From assembly GCA_003021905.1 (NCBI GenBank), contig PXPI01000105.1:1-36220 (forward strand): a DNA stretch of 36,220 nt, in the 5' to 3' direction. The DNA comes from Cyanobacteria bacterium SW_9_44_58. GTDB lineage: Bacteria > Cyanobacteriota > Cyanobacteriia > Cyanobacteriales > Rubidibacteraceae. Position numbers and translations under genes: made by a program. Below the pieces are notes generated by a model that saw nothing but the letters and a program-made list of their open reading frames with translations, ran no database searches and was not told the origin of the DNA. This document shows positions 9,533 through 17,926 of the stretch, piece by piece (positions within the stretch are counted from its first letter, which is position 1; the number at the start of each line of letters is the position of its first letter).

Positions 9533-10580
9533 ATGACGCAATTGAGTGTGGGTAGCTTATTTTCGGGAATTGGCGGGTTTTGTATGGCTTTCAGCAATGA
9601 AGGCTATACAGTGAAGTGGGCCAATGAATTTGATCCTAAGGCTTGTCAAACCTATCGATATAATTTCCAACATCCGCTTTATGAACAGAATATCCGTGAA
9701 ATTCAACATCCCGAACAGCTAGGATATGTTGATGTCATTACCTCAGGATTTCCTTGTCAAGCCTTCTCCCTTGCCGGTTATCGACAAGGATTTTGCGATC
9801 AAAAAGGGCGCGGCAATTTATTTTTTGAAACGGCAAGATTTATCGAGGCAATTCAGCCGAAAGCCTATCTTTTAGAAAATGTAAAAAATTTGGTTTCCCA
9901 CGATCAAGGGAGAACATTTACTGTCATTAGAGACACCTTAACCAAAGAACTTAATTATTCTTTTATTCCCTTTATTCTTAACTCGAAAGACTATGGCAAT
10001 GTCCCTCAAACCAGAGCACGAATTTATATTGTCGGCTTTAAAGATGAAGGACATATCTCAACCAGTTTAAACGAAAATGTAAAAGATAATATTTTTTTTA
10101 AATCAACAATCCCACTCAGCTAAATTTGTTATTCCTGAAAAAATCAACCTGTTACAAACAATCAAAGATATCATCACGGAACAACCTGTTGATCGCGCCT
10201 ACTATTACTTGCGGGATCATCCCTATTATTCCAAGTTAAAACAAGAACTAGTTAAAGAAGATACCTTATATCAATGGCGAAGAGTTTATGTAAGAGAAAA
10301 TAAAAATAAGGTTTGCCCAACTTTAACTGCTAATATGGGAACCGGCGGACATAATGTTCCTCTTGTCAAAATCGGGAATAACATTAGAAAAATAACCCCC
10401 GAAGAATGTCTGGCATTTCAAGGATTTAATTCGAATTTTAGCTTTCCGCCTGAACTTGCTAATTCTCATCGATATAAACAAGTGGGAAACTCGGTTACCG
10501 TTCCTGTCTTACAAAGAATTGCTTTCAATATTAAATATGCTTTATCTGAGTGTATCGTTTTTAAGAAAATTGCTGTTTAA
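9533..10580 (+). pseudogene. DNA (cytosine-5) methyltransferase, frameshifted in a T tract
   Basis: This is a C5 cytosine methyltransferase split in two frames. The first part (9533-10123) carries motif I (GSLFSGIGGFCMAF), the catalytic G-F-P-C-Q (Cys75), E-N-V and Q-T-R-A-R. The second part, read from about 10101 to 10580, carries the target-recognition region, C-P-T-L-T-A-N-M-G-T-G-G-H-N-V-P, the E-C-L-A-F-Q-G-F segment and the final G-N-S-V-T-V-P-V. The frames join if one T is removed from the eight-T run at 10092-10099, giving about 348 residues, normal for the family. No partner restriction gene is adjacent, so it would be an orphan enzyme. The site recognised cannot be read from the sequence. 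A sequencing error, a recent mutation or slippage could each explain the shift. Confidence 0.85.
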
Positions 10581-10794
10581 AATTAAAAAAATGAAAAAGA
10601 GGCTGGCAATTTAACTAATGGTTGATTTTAAGTCAAAATCTAGTTAAACGTGATCCGATCGCGCAAGATGATTGTTTCACTTTCTCGTTGCTTTTTTGGC
10701 CAGTGCCAAAGTTGGTAAATTGTCGTACCGAAGGTTCATGGAATTTTGAAATTGATCTTTGACCAGACATTAATTGCTTAAAGGATAAGCCCAG

Positions 10795-10800
10795 TATAAT
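10795..10800 (+). promoter_or_regulatory. Possible map -10 element
   Basis: TATAAT lies 36 bp before the map ATG. TTGCTT at 10774-10779 is a possible -35, but the spacer is only 15 bp. The preceding 210 bp after the methyltransferase hold a TTAACTA...TAGTTAA inverted repeat (about 10611-10646) and no gene. Confidence 0.4.
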
Positions 10801-10836
10801 AGTGAAACTACGTCCTTATAATATAATGCTTAATTT

Positions 10837-11679
10837 ATGAATTTCCTCACACAACTTCTCTCACCCAAACCGTTACCATCCCAAAAAACAATGCCGCAAC
10901 GACGGAAACGCCATCGTGGCATTGAAATCAAAAATTCTCAAGAAATTGAATTGATGCGCGAGTCGGGGGGCATTGTTGCCACTGTTTTAAAAGAAATTTC
11001 CCAAATTGCTGAAGCTGGTATGACGACCGCCGACTTAGATGCCTATGCCGAAAAGCGGATTCGAGAAATGGGGGCAACGCCAAGTTTTAAGGGCTATTAT
11101 GGCTTTCCCGGTTCCATTTGTATCTGTTTGAATAATGAAGTGGTGCATGGCATTCCCAGTCCGAAAAAAGCAATTCGTCAGGGAGATTTGCTGAAAGTCG
11201 ATACTGGTGCCTATAAAGACGGATTTCATGGCGATTCTTGCATCACTATTGCCATCGGAAATGTAAATTTCCAAGCTCAGGAATTGATGAAAGTTGCAGA
11301 AACTGCCCTTTATGAGGGAATTAAACAGGTAAAGGAAGGGAATCATCTATTGGATATTGCAGGCGCGATCGAGGATTATGTCAACGAAAACGGATATAGT
11401 GTCGTAGAAGGCTTTACCGGGCATGGTGTAGGACGGAATCTCCATGAAGCCCCTGCTGTGTTTAACACTCGCACCGAATCCCTTCCCAATGTCAAATTGA
11501 AAGCAGGGATGGTACTGGCAATTGAACCCATTGTGAATGCCGGATCAAAATTTACTCGCACTTTGCGCGATCGTTGGACAGTCGTCACGGTTGATAATTG
11601 TTTATCAGCACAGTATGAGCACACCGTCTTAGTTGCCTCAGACGGGTATGAAATTCTAACCGATCGCGCGATCGGTTAG
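10837..11679 (+). CDS. map: Type I methionine aminopeptidase
   Basis: This enzyme removes the initiator methionine from nascent proteins. All five metal ligands are visible: Asp122 (V-D-T-G), Asp133 (H-G-D-S), His196 (T-G-H-G-V-G), Glu230 (A-I-E-P) and Glu261 (Q-Y-E-H-T). At 280 residues it carries an N-terminal extension of about 25-30 residues over the minimal enzyme. The extension is basic ([10 protein letters not shown]), and a start at Met19 is possible. Cyanobacteria usually have several map paralogues; this one stands alone with its own probable promoter. The last codons form part of a 24-bp perfect palindrome (11656-11679). Confidence 0.93.
   Translation: MNFLTQLLSPKPLPSQKTMPQRRKRHRGIEIKNSQEIELMRESGGIVATVLKEISQIAEAGMTTADLDAYAEKRIREMGATPSFKGYYGFPGSICICLNNEVVHGIPSPKKAIRQGDLLKVDTGAYKDGFHGDSCITIAIGNVNFQAQELMKVAETALYEGIKQVKEGNHLLDIAGAIEDYVNENGYSVVEGFTGHGVGRNLHEAPAVFNTRTESLPNVKLKAGMVLAIEPIVNAGSKFTRTLRDRWTVVTVDNCLSAQYEHTVLVASDGYEILTDRAIG
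11656..11679. repeat. 24-bp perfect palindrome at the map stop codon
   Basis: The left half CTAACCGATCGC and right half GCGATCGGTTAG are exact reverse complements with no loop. The core holds two CGATCG hexamers, related to HIP1. The TAG stop of map is its last three bases. No T tract follows, so it is not a standard terminator. Confidence 0.8.
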
Positions 11680-11750
11680 CGGCTTCAAAATTTGATTGGA
11701 ATCAGAAATTGCTATAGGGATTGTGGCAACATTGTTGATAAAGTTTTAAG

Positions 11751-11790
11751 AGTGAACAGCCAGCCATCCCATGCATGGTCACTGTTCACT
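11751..11790. promoter_or_regulatory. Inverted repeat before bioY
   Basis: AGTGAACAG (11751-11759) and CTGTTCACT (11782-11790) pair perfectly, with an inner CCAT/ATGG that can extend the stem. It ends 23 bp before the bioY start. It could be an operator or a hairpin ending the map transcript; it has no T tract. No known biotin-repressor site is recognised in it. Confidence 0.45.
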
Positions 11791-11813
11791 AGTCAGTGTT
11801 TAGAGGATAATCT

Positions 11814-12404
11814 GTGTCATCTCCAAGCTATGAATTACTCTGGACAATCATTGGTTTAATTTTGACCATTGCGGGAACCTTTGTCGAAGCCTTTACGACG
11901 AATTTTCCTTGGTCTTGGACCGAACAAGGAATTAAAATTCATTCGTTGGGAGTGACCTATCAAATCGGGGCAGTGCTTTTAACTGCTTGTCTGGGAGGAA
12001 AACGGGCAGGGGCATTATCGCAATTGGCTTATCTGACATTAGGTTTAGTCTGGTTGCCGGTTTTTTCCCGAGGAGGGGGAATCAGCTATTTAGCAGAACC
12101 TACATTTGGCTATTTAATCGGTTTTATTCCCGGGGCTTGGTTGTGCGGTATTTTAGCGTTTCGGCGAAAAAAACAGTTGGAATCGTTAGCCTTAAGCTGC
12201 TTATTCGGGTTGCTTGTGATTCATACGATAGGGATGGTTTATCTGGTAGGGTTGCATTATTTTAATTTAATGGTCTTCGATACTCTTTTGCCGTTAGGTT
12301 CGACTCTTGCCCAGTATTCATGGCACCCTTTACCGGGACAACTGGTGTTAGTTTGTGCGGTCACCGTTTTAGCTTATGGGTTACGCAACATTTTATTTTA
12401 TTGA
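11814..12404 (+). CDS. bioY: Biotin transporter BioY
   Basis: This is the substrate-binding membrane component of the energy-coupling-factor type biotin transporter. The 196-residue protein has about six hydrophobic helices. It shows the BioY-like stretch G-L-V-W-L-P-V-F-S-R-G-G-G-I-S-Y-L-A-E-P-T-F-G-Y, where the G-G-G and F-G-Y elements are the family's conserved central motif. The GTG start is chosen because AGAGGA sits 6-8 bp before it. The stop TGA shares its A with the ATG of lspA (TGATG), so the two are translationally coupled. BioY can work alone or with BioM/BioN, none of which is nearby. Confidence 0.85.
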   Translation: MSSPSYELLWTIIGLILTIAGTFVEAFTTNFPWSWTEQGIKIHSLGVTYQIGAVLLTACLGGKRAGALSQLAYLTLGLVWLPVFSRGGGISYLAEPTFGYLIGFIPGAWLCGILAFRRKKQLESLALSCLFGLLVIHTIGMVYLVGLHYFNLMVFDTLLPLGSTLAQYSWHPLPGQLVLVCAVTVLAYGLRNILFY

Positions 12405-15124
12405 TGAAAAAAAATCGTCTATTTTGGCTTGCCGCCATTTTTGGCTTTAGTTTCGATCAGATAACGAAAATCTGGGTGGTACAATCATTGAAAGAAGTGG
12501 GCACCACTATCCCGCTCTGGGAAGATGTTTTCCATTTTACTTATGTTATTAATACTGGGGCGGCATTCAGTCTCTTTGCCAATAACGGCGATTGGTTGCG
12601 TTGGTTATCTTTAGCAGTTACCATCGGCCTTATCCTTTTTGGTTGCTTTAGTTCCCGCTTACCCAAATGGGAACAATTGGGCTATGGCTTTGTCTTAGCA
12701 GGGGCAGCCGGCAACGGTTTAGATCGCTTTTTATTTGGCTATGTCGTTGATTTTCTAGATTTTCGTTTAATTCAATTTCCGGTGTTCAATATTGCTGATA
12801 TTTGCATCAATATCGGAATTGCCTTTCTTATTCTCACCAATTTGCCGTTTTTTTTTCCAACGGTCTCGCCGCCCAAGGAACGGAGACCCGAAATCGCAAT
12901 GAATAAGCAATCAGGACGTAATTTTAGCCAGTTTTTCACCCAAGCTGTGCAAACCGTACAAGCTCAGGCATTAACGCTAAAACCCAGTGCTCAAGTTCCA
13001 GAACTGCGGATTAAAAACGGTCGAGAAAAAACGGTTGCTAAACATCCCTTAGTGGGAGAGCGCTACTTACTGGGGCGAAGTTCCCGAGCCTGTGATATTG
13101 TGATTCGCAACCCGTTGATTAGTCAAGTGCATCTTTCGATTAATCGGGACGAATCCGGGAATTATTTTGTCAAAGATGAAGGATCGCTTAATGGCATTTA
13201 TATCGGCAAACGAAAACAGTCTTCTTTTCAGCTTCATCATGGAGATTATTTTACGCTAGGGCCTCCCGATGTCGCGGATGCTGTAGAAATTGCTTATCAC
13301 AACCCCCCACCGCAATTGCTAAGAGGTGTTTCTTATATCCTTTACGGAGTTGGCGGCATTGCCATTCTTTTCGTCCTCATCATTGGCCTGGAATGGACGA
13401 AGTTTTCCGTGGATCCCCTTCCAAAAGGAGTACAAGGGCCAGTGGTTGTTTATTCTCGGGATGGACAAACCCTCTTACGTCCAATACAAGGGGGCACTCA
13501 TCGCGAATTGGAATCTTTATCCGACTTTTCTCCCTATTTTCCTGATGCCGTTATCGCCTCGGAAGATAGCCGTTTTTATTGGCATATTGGGGTGGATCCC
13601 ATTGGCATTGCCCGCGCCGCCCTTGTTAACTTAACCGCTTCCGATATTCAGCAAGGGGCAAGTACCATTACTCAACAGTTAGCCCGCAGCCTTTATCCCG
13701 AATATGTAGGCCGAGAAAACACCATTCAACGGAAAATCCGGGAAATGATTGTCGCCTTGAAATTAGAAACCTTTTACAGCAAGGATAAACTGTTGCTTAC
13801 CTATTTAAATCGGGTGTATTTAGGGGTAGGCACTTATGGATTTGAAGATGCGGCGCAATTTTATTTTGATAAGTCTGCCAGTGAGGTGAATTTGTCAGAA
13901 GCGGCAACCTTAGTGGCGTTTTTACCTGCCCCCAATGCTTACAATCCGGTCCGCAATTATGAGAAAGCCCTACAACTGCGCGATCGCGTGATTCGCCGCA
14001 TGGCAAAATTAGGGATGATCACTGCTGAACAAGCCCAACGGGCCCGGCGTTCTCGCATTAAAGTCAGTCCTGAGGCTAGACAAACCTTTTCCCAAACCCG
14101 CGCCCCTTATTTTTACAATTATGTCTTGACCGAATTAGAAGAATTGCTGGGGTCAGAATTGGCAGCAGAGGGCAATTTTATTGTAGAAACTTCCCTGGAT
14201 TTGAATTGGCAGCGCAAAGCGGAAACGCAGCTGCGAGAGAATATAACTAATCAAGGGGCGGTTTACGGCTACAATCAAGGGGCAATGGTTACCCTGGATA
14301 GCGACACAGGGGGGATCCGGGCCCTGGTTGGCGGTAAGAATTACCAGGAAAGTCAATTTAATCGCGCCACTCAAGCCCAACGTCAGCCTGGTTCCACCTT
14401 TAAGGTATTTGCCTATGCTGCTGCCCTGGAACAAGGCGTCTCTCCCTCTCGTACTTATTCTTGTGCGCCCATTTCCTGGAAAGGGCAAACCTATCGCGGC
14501 TGTCAACGCAGCAGCGGCAATATTGGTTTAGCCCAAGGACTTGCCCAATCGGAAAATGCCGTAGCATTGCGAGTGGCAAGAGATGTGGGTGTAAATCAAG
14601 TGGCGGCAATGGCTAACCGTCTAGGCGTTAATTCTTCCTTAAACTCAGTTCCGGGATTGGTGCTGGGGCAAAGCGAGGTGAATGTCTTGGAAATGACGGG
14701 GGCATATGCCGTGTTTGATAATAATGGTAGGAAAAACCGCCCTCATGCCATTACTCGCATTTATGACGGGGAAGATTGCGAAAATGCGGATGATTATCAA
14801 AGTTGTCGTCTGATTTATGATTATCAAAATGATGCGGCGCGCGATCGCGCTGTCATTTCCCCTCGCATTGCCCAAACTATGACCCAATGGCTGCAAGGGG
14901 CAGTCAGTTATGGCACCGGCACAGCAGCCGAAATTGGACGCAACGCAGCCGGAAAAACCGGAACAACAAATCAGGGAGTTGATCTATGGTTTATCGGTTA
15001 TGTTCCCCAGGACAATCTCACCACTGGTATCTGGTTAGGCAATGATCAATCTTCCCCCACTCGCGGCAGCAGCAGCCAGGCTGCACAATTATGGGGAAAC
15101 TATATGGAATTGGTGTTACCCTGA
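12404..15124 (+). CDS. LspA - FHA - class A penicillin-binding protein in one frame
   Basis: One uninterrupted frame of 906 codons. Residues 1-165 are signal peptidase II, the lipoprotein-processing aspartyl protease, with N-T-G-A-A-F-S (50-56), catalytic Asp116 (V-V-D-F) and Asp132 (N-I-A-D), and four membrane helices. Residues about 200-297 are an FHA phosphothreonine-binding domain (G-R-S-S-R...S-Q-V-H; G-S-L-N-G). A membrane helix lies at about 309-330. Then follow the glycosyltransferase 51 domain (E-D-S-R-F...H-I-G, Glu387; G-A-S-T-I-T-Q-Q) and the transpeptidase (S664-T-F-K667; S716-E-N; K851-T-G). FHA-PBP1 is a usual cyanobacterial architecture. LspA and PBP are normally separate proteins. 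ATG 12899 (Met166) may still start the PBP (741 residues), with only a distant GGAG before it. Whether both a fusion and a separate PBP are made is open. Confidence 0.85.
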   Translation: MKKNRLFWLAAIFGFSFDQITKIWVVQSLKEVGTTIPLWEDVFHFTYVINTGAAFSLFANNGDWLRWLSLAVTIGLILFGCFSSRLPKWEQLGYGFVLAGAAGNGLDRFLFGYVVDFLDFRLIQFPVFNIADICINIGIAFLILTNLPFFFPTVSPPKERRPEIAMNKQSGRNFSQFFTQAVQTVQAQALTLKPSAQVPELRIKNGREKTVAKHPLVGERYLLGRSSRACDIVIRNPLISQVHLSINRDESGNYFVKDEGSLNGIYIGKRKQSSFQLHHGDYFTLGPPDVADAVEIAYHNPPPQLLRGVSYILYGVGGIAILFVLIIGLEWTKFSVDPLPKGVQGPVVVYSRDGQTLLRPIQGGTHRELESLSDFSPYFPDAVIASEDSRFYWHIGVDPIGIARAALVNLTASDIQQGASTITQQLARSLYPEYVGRENTIQRKIREMIVALKLETFYSKDKLLLTYLNRVYLGVGTYGFEDAAQFYFDKSASEVNLSEAATLVAFLPAPNAYNPVRNYEKALQLRDRVIRRMAKLGMITAEQAQRARRSRIKVSPEARQTFSQTRAPYFYNYVLTELEELLGSELAAEGNFIVETSLDLNWQRKAETQLRENITNQGAVYGYNQGAMVTLDSDTGGIRALVGGKNYQESQFNRATQAQRQPGSTFKVFAYAAALEQGVSPSRTYSCAPISWKGQTYRGCQRSSGNIGLAQGLAQSENAVALRVARDVGVNQVAAMANRLGVNSSLNSVPGLVLGQSEVNVLEMTGAYAVFDNNGRKNRPHAITRIYDGEDCENADDYQSCRLIYDYQNDAARDRAVISPRIAQTMTQWLQGAVSYGTGTAAEIGRNAAGKTGTTNQGVDLWFIGYVPQDNLTTGIWLGNDQSSPTRGSSSQAAQLWGNYMELVLP

Positions 15125-15188
15125 AGAATGAAAACTCTCCTGTACCCTGCTTTGAGTATAAGCTCTTGCATTATTTCAAATATTGCTT

Positions 15189-17087
15189 ATGGCAAACCAA
15201 TCTCTTCCCTCGCAACCGAAATCGACTTCCCAAAATTCGCAAAAAAAGACTGAAGCAGCTGTTTCTCCCACAACATGGCAAAAAGTCTCTCGATTTGGGT
15301 GGCCGTTTTGGGCAGCAGCGATCATGATTAGTTTTGGTGTCACTGGCTATTTTGCCACCTCGACGCTACTGAATTTAAATAGCCCAAAAGGCTGTGAATC
15401 GGTCTTTTGGCCATTTGCTTCAGGATCGAGACGCTTATATTGCGCCCAGGTCAAAGCAGACAAAGGAAATGCTGATAGTTTACTCGCTGCCATTAAGTTA
15501 GTTTCGAATTTCCCTGAAGATCATCCCCTGCGTAAAGAAATTGATAAAAATATTAAAATCTGGTCGGAACAAGTCTTAAAGTTGGGAGAACAGCAATTCC
15601 AAGCGGGAAAATTGGAAGCCGCCATGGAAATTGCTAATAAAATTCCGTCTAGTGTCGCTGCCCAGGAAGTCATTGAGAAACAAAAGAAACGGTGGCGTAA
15701 GATTTGGGAAAAAGGAGAAGCCATTGAACAAGAAGTGGAAGAACATCTTAAGGCGGGAAAGTGGAATTTAGCATTTAAAGATGCTGGGGATTTAGTTGAC
15801 CTCGATAATGAGTATTTAGCCAATCGTCATTACCAAGAACTCATCAACAAAATTGAACAAGAAAAGCAGTATGGGCAGACTCTAGCAGAAGCGAAAGCTG
15901 CCTTTGAACAGGGCGGCATGAAAAATTTATCAAAAGCCGTGGAAAAAGCTCAGAAAATTGATTCTGAAAGTTACTCCTATCCAGAAGCCCAAGATCTGAT
16001 TCAGAAGGTAGGAGACACCCTTATGGCAAAAGCTGAGGACAATATAGAACAGGAAAATTGGAATCGCGTATTAGAGATTGCCAAAGCTATCCCCAGCGGT
16101 GTGGGATTACAAGAGAAGGTAAACGATTTAAGAGACCTTGCCTTAGCTGGATCGCAAGCAAAAGTAGGAACCGTTGCCAGCCTAGAAGGCGCGATCGCGC
16201 AAGCGCAACAATTAGGAGAAAAACGCCCCTTCTACGACAAAGCCCAAGCCCTCATTGGCAAGTGGGAACAGGAAATTCAAGGGGTGAAAATTTTGAACCA
16301 AGCCAAAGAACAAGCCCGAGGAGGAGAGATTCCCGATTTTGAGGAAGCAATGGCCACTGCCCAAGAAGTTTCCAGAGACAATCCTCGCTATCAGCAAGCG
16401 CAAGCCTTAATTAACCAGTGGAATCGCAGAATTGAAATTATTGAAGATCAGCCGATTCTCAATCGGGCAAGAGAAGTTGCTCGCGGGGGCAACATCAGCG
16501 CTTATCGCTCTGCCATTGCCGTTGCCGGTCAAATTCAACAAGGCCGCGCCCTTTATCAAGAAGCCCAAAACAAAATTAACCGCTGGCGCACTGAACTGCA
16601 GCGCATTCAAGATCGGCCAATTATTGCAAAAGCTACCCGTCTAGCAAATCAGGGGCAATTGCAACAAGCGATTAACACCGCCCAACAAATTTCGCGAGGT
16701 CGTGCCCTTTATCAAGAAGCCCAAAGCAAAATTAACCGCTGGCGAAGCGATTTAAGGGCTAGAGAAAGTATTGAACAAGCTTCAGACATTGCAAAAAGGA
16801 AGAGCTTATCAGCGTTGAATCGAGCAATTGAGAAGGTTCAGTCGGCTCGAAATTCCAACATTTATCGCGATCAAGCAGAACAGTTAATTAACCGATGGAG
16901 TAAAGAAATTTACGCGAGGGCGCAAAAAGCAGCACAAACAGGAAATTGGCAAGCTGCAATCAGCATTGCCCAAGAAATTCCCTCGCAAAGTCAAGTGTAT
17001 CGAGAAGTGCGACAACAAATCCAGCAATGGCAACAACAATTGCGGTCGCCGCAAGAAGAATCAGAGGAGAAAGAACAACAGGAGTAA
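15189..17087 (+). CDS. Membrane-anchored helical-repeat protein
   Basis: I do not recognise a named family beyond a cyanobacterial group with alpha-helical, TPR-like repeats. From ATG 15189 it has 632 residues. There is a Ser/Thr/Lys-rich cytosolic N-terminus, one membrane helix at about 40-61, then a long outer part. The outer part consists almost entirely of amphipathic repeats of the form A-x-x-x-A-x-x-I...Y-x-x-A-Q-x-x-I-N-x-W. Two repeats are nearly identical at DNA level over 44 bases (16545-16588 and 16701-16744), exactly 156 bp or 52 codons apart. A TTG two codons earlier (15183) is a less likely start. It follows the PBP gene by 64 bp, and such repeats suit a protein-interaction scaffold in the periplasm. 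Function is not inferable. Confidence 0.75.
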   Translation: MANQSLPSQPKSTSQNSQKKTEAAVSPTTWQKVSRFGWPFWAAAIMISFGVTGYFATSTLLNLNSPKGCESVFWPFASGSRRLYCAQVKADKGNADSLLAAIKLVSNFPEDHPLRKEIDKNIKIWSEQVLKLGEQQFQAGKLEAAMEIANKIPSSVAAQEVIEKQKKRWRKIWEKGEAIEQEVEEHLKAGKWNLAFKDAGDLVDLDNEYLANRHYQELINKIEQEKQYGQTLAEAKAAFEQGGMKNLSKAVEKAQKIDSESYSYPEAQDLIQKVGDTLMAKAEDNIEQENWNRVLEIAKAIPSGVGLQEKVNDLRDLALAGSQAKVGTVASLEGAIAQAQQLGEKRPFYDKAQALIGKWEQEIQGVKILNQAKEQARGGEIPDFEEAMATAQEVSRDNPRYQQAQALINQWNRRIEIIEDQPILNRAREVARGGNISAYRSAIAVAGQIQQGRALYQEAQNKINRWRTELQRIQDRPIIAKATRLANQGQLQQAINTAQQISRGRALYQEAQSKINRWRSDLRARESIEQASDIAKRKSLSALNRAIEKVQSARNSNIYRDQAEQLINRWSKEIYARAQKAAQTGNWQAAISIAQEIPSQSQVYREVRQQIQQWQQQLRSPQEESEEKEQQE

Positions 17088-17381
17088 TCATGATTCTTCG
17101 TTTTTCATCCATTTAATGCTACTTTGCATTGCTAGCAAGACTAAGCCGAGGGCAACAAAAATAAAGAGCGCTGTGGCTAAGACACTTGCCCCCATCACTA
17201 AGGTGCGAACTGCAACCCCAATCATGGCGGCAGTTTGATTGCTATCGGGCAGCGGTTTATTGGCATAGCTGCTAATAATCGCCATGGTAAGTTGATAAAG
17301 AGGAACGCTTAATCCCCCAGCAATGGCGGCGCCGAATAAAGCATTTCTGATCGTGCTGGGGTAAGATCTTGATTCTGTCAT
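17088..17381 (-). CDS. DUF3082 membrane protein
   Basis: This is a 97-residue protein with two long hydrophobic stretches, at about residues 12-37 and 57-88, of the cyanobacterial/plastid DUF3082 type. Visible features are A-L-F-G-A-A-I-A-G-G-L-S-V-P-L-Y-x-L-T and A-V-R-T-L-V-M-G-A-S-V-L-A-T-A. The stop abuts that of the repeat protein on the other strand with no base between. Function unknown; membrane location is clear. Confidence 0.7.
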   Translation of the reverse strand: MTESRSYPSTIRNALFGAAIAGGLSVPLYQLTMAIISSYANKPLPDSNQTAAMIGVAVRTLVMGASVLATALFIFVALGLVLLAMQSSIKWMKNEES

Positions 17382-17548
17382 ATTCCTAAGCAGTAACGAA
17401 TAACGGATAATTCTGATTTCAATTGTCCCTTATTATCCTTGCTGAATCCAAGTTGCCAGATGTGGGTTAGATAACGAATCGTTAAACTAGGAAAAAATGA
17501 TAAAAAAGTGGTAAGCCAATCTTAAACTGAAGGGATATCATTCGCATT

Positions 17549-17917
17549 ATGCGTGTCTATGTACTGTTATTCAATACCGGAAGCGAAAACCAAGGCATTC
17601 ATTCTTTAAAGATGAACGATCGCGATATCGTTTTAATGTTTGAATCGGAAGATGATGCCGCTCGTTTTGCTTTAATGCTAGAAGCCCAAGACTTTCCCAA
17701 GCCTAATGTTGAAGAAATTGATTCTGAAGAAATTGAAGCCTTCTGTGCTGAAGCCGGTTACGAAACCCGACACATTCCTGAAGGAGAACTGATTACCCCG
17801 CCCGACAGCAGTGTGGAACAAACTGATTGGAACTTGCAAGAAAAAGCCAATTCCCCTGAAGTTTCCCAAGGTGAAAATTTAGACGATGTTCGTCGTCGCT
17901 TAGAAAACTTATTATAA
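17549..17917 (+). CDS. DUF3110 protein
   Basis: The 122 residues begin M-R-V-Y-V-L-L-F-N-T-G-S-E-N-Q-G-I-H-S-L, the hallmark of the DUF3110 family found in cyanobacteria and plants. The D-A-A-R-F-A-L-M-L-E-A-Q-D-F-P segment and the G-Y-E-T-R end of the domain (to about residue 80) are present. The rest is a polar, acidic tail ending D-D-V-R-R-R-L-E-N-L-L, likely a helix. It is soluble. The murQ gene starts 9 bp downstream, so they may be cotranscribed. No biochemical role is established. Confidence 0.8.
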   Translation: MRVYVLLFNTGSENQGIHSLKMNDRDIVLMFESEDDAARFALMLEAQDFPKPNVEEIDSEEIEAFCAEAGYETRHIPEGELITPPDSSVEQTDWNLQEKANSPEVSQGENLDDVRRRLENLL

Positions 17918-17926
17918 TCCTCTAAC

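Noticed and set aside
11708..11716. ATTGCTATA, resembling the IS630-type end
   Set aside because: Only nine bases match and no partner end or further homology follows; this is likely chance.
12320..12403. Extension of the lspA frame 28 codons upstream, inside bioY
   Set aside because: It reads out of frame through bioY and resembles nothing in LspA. The ATG at 12404 coupled to the bioY stop is the normal start.
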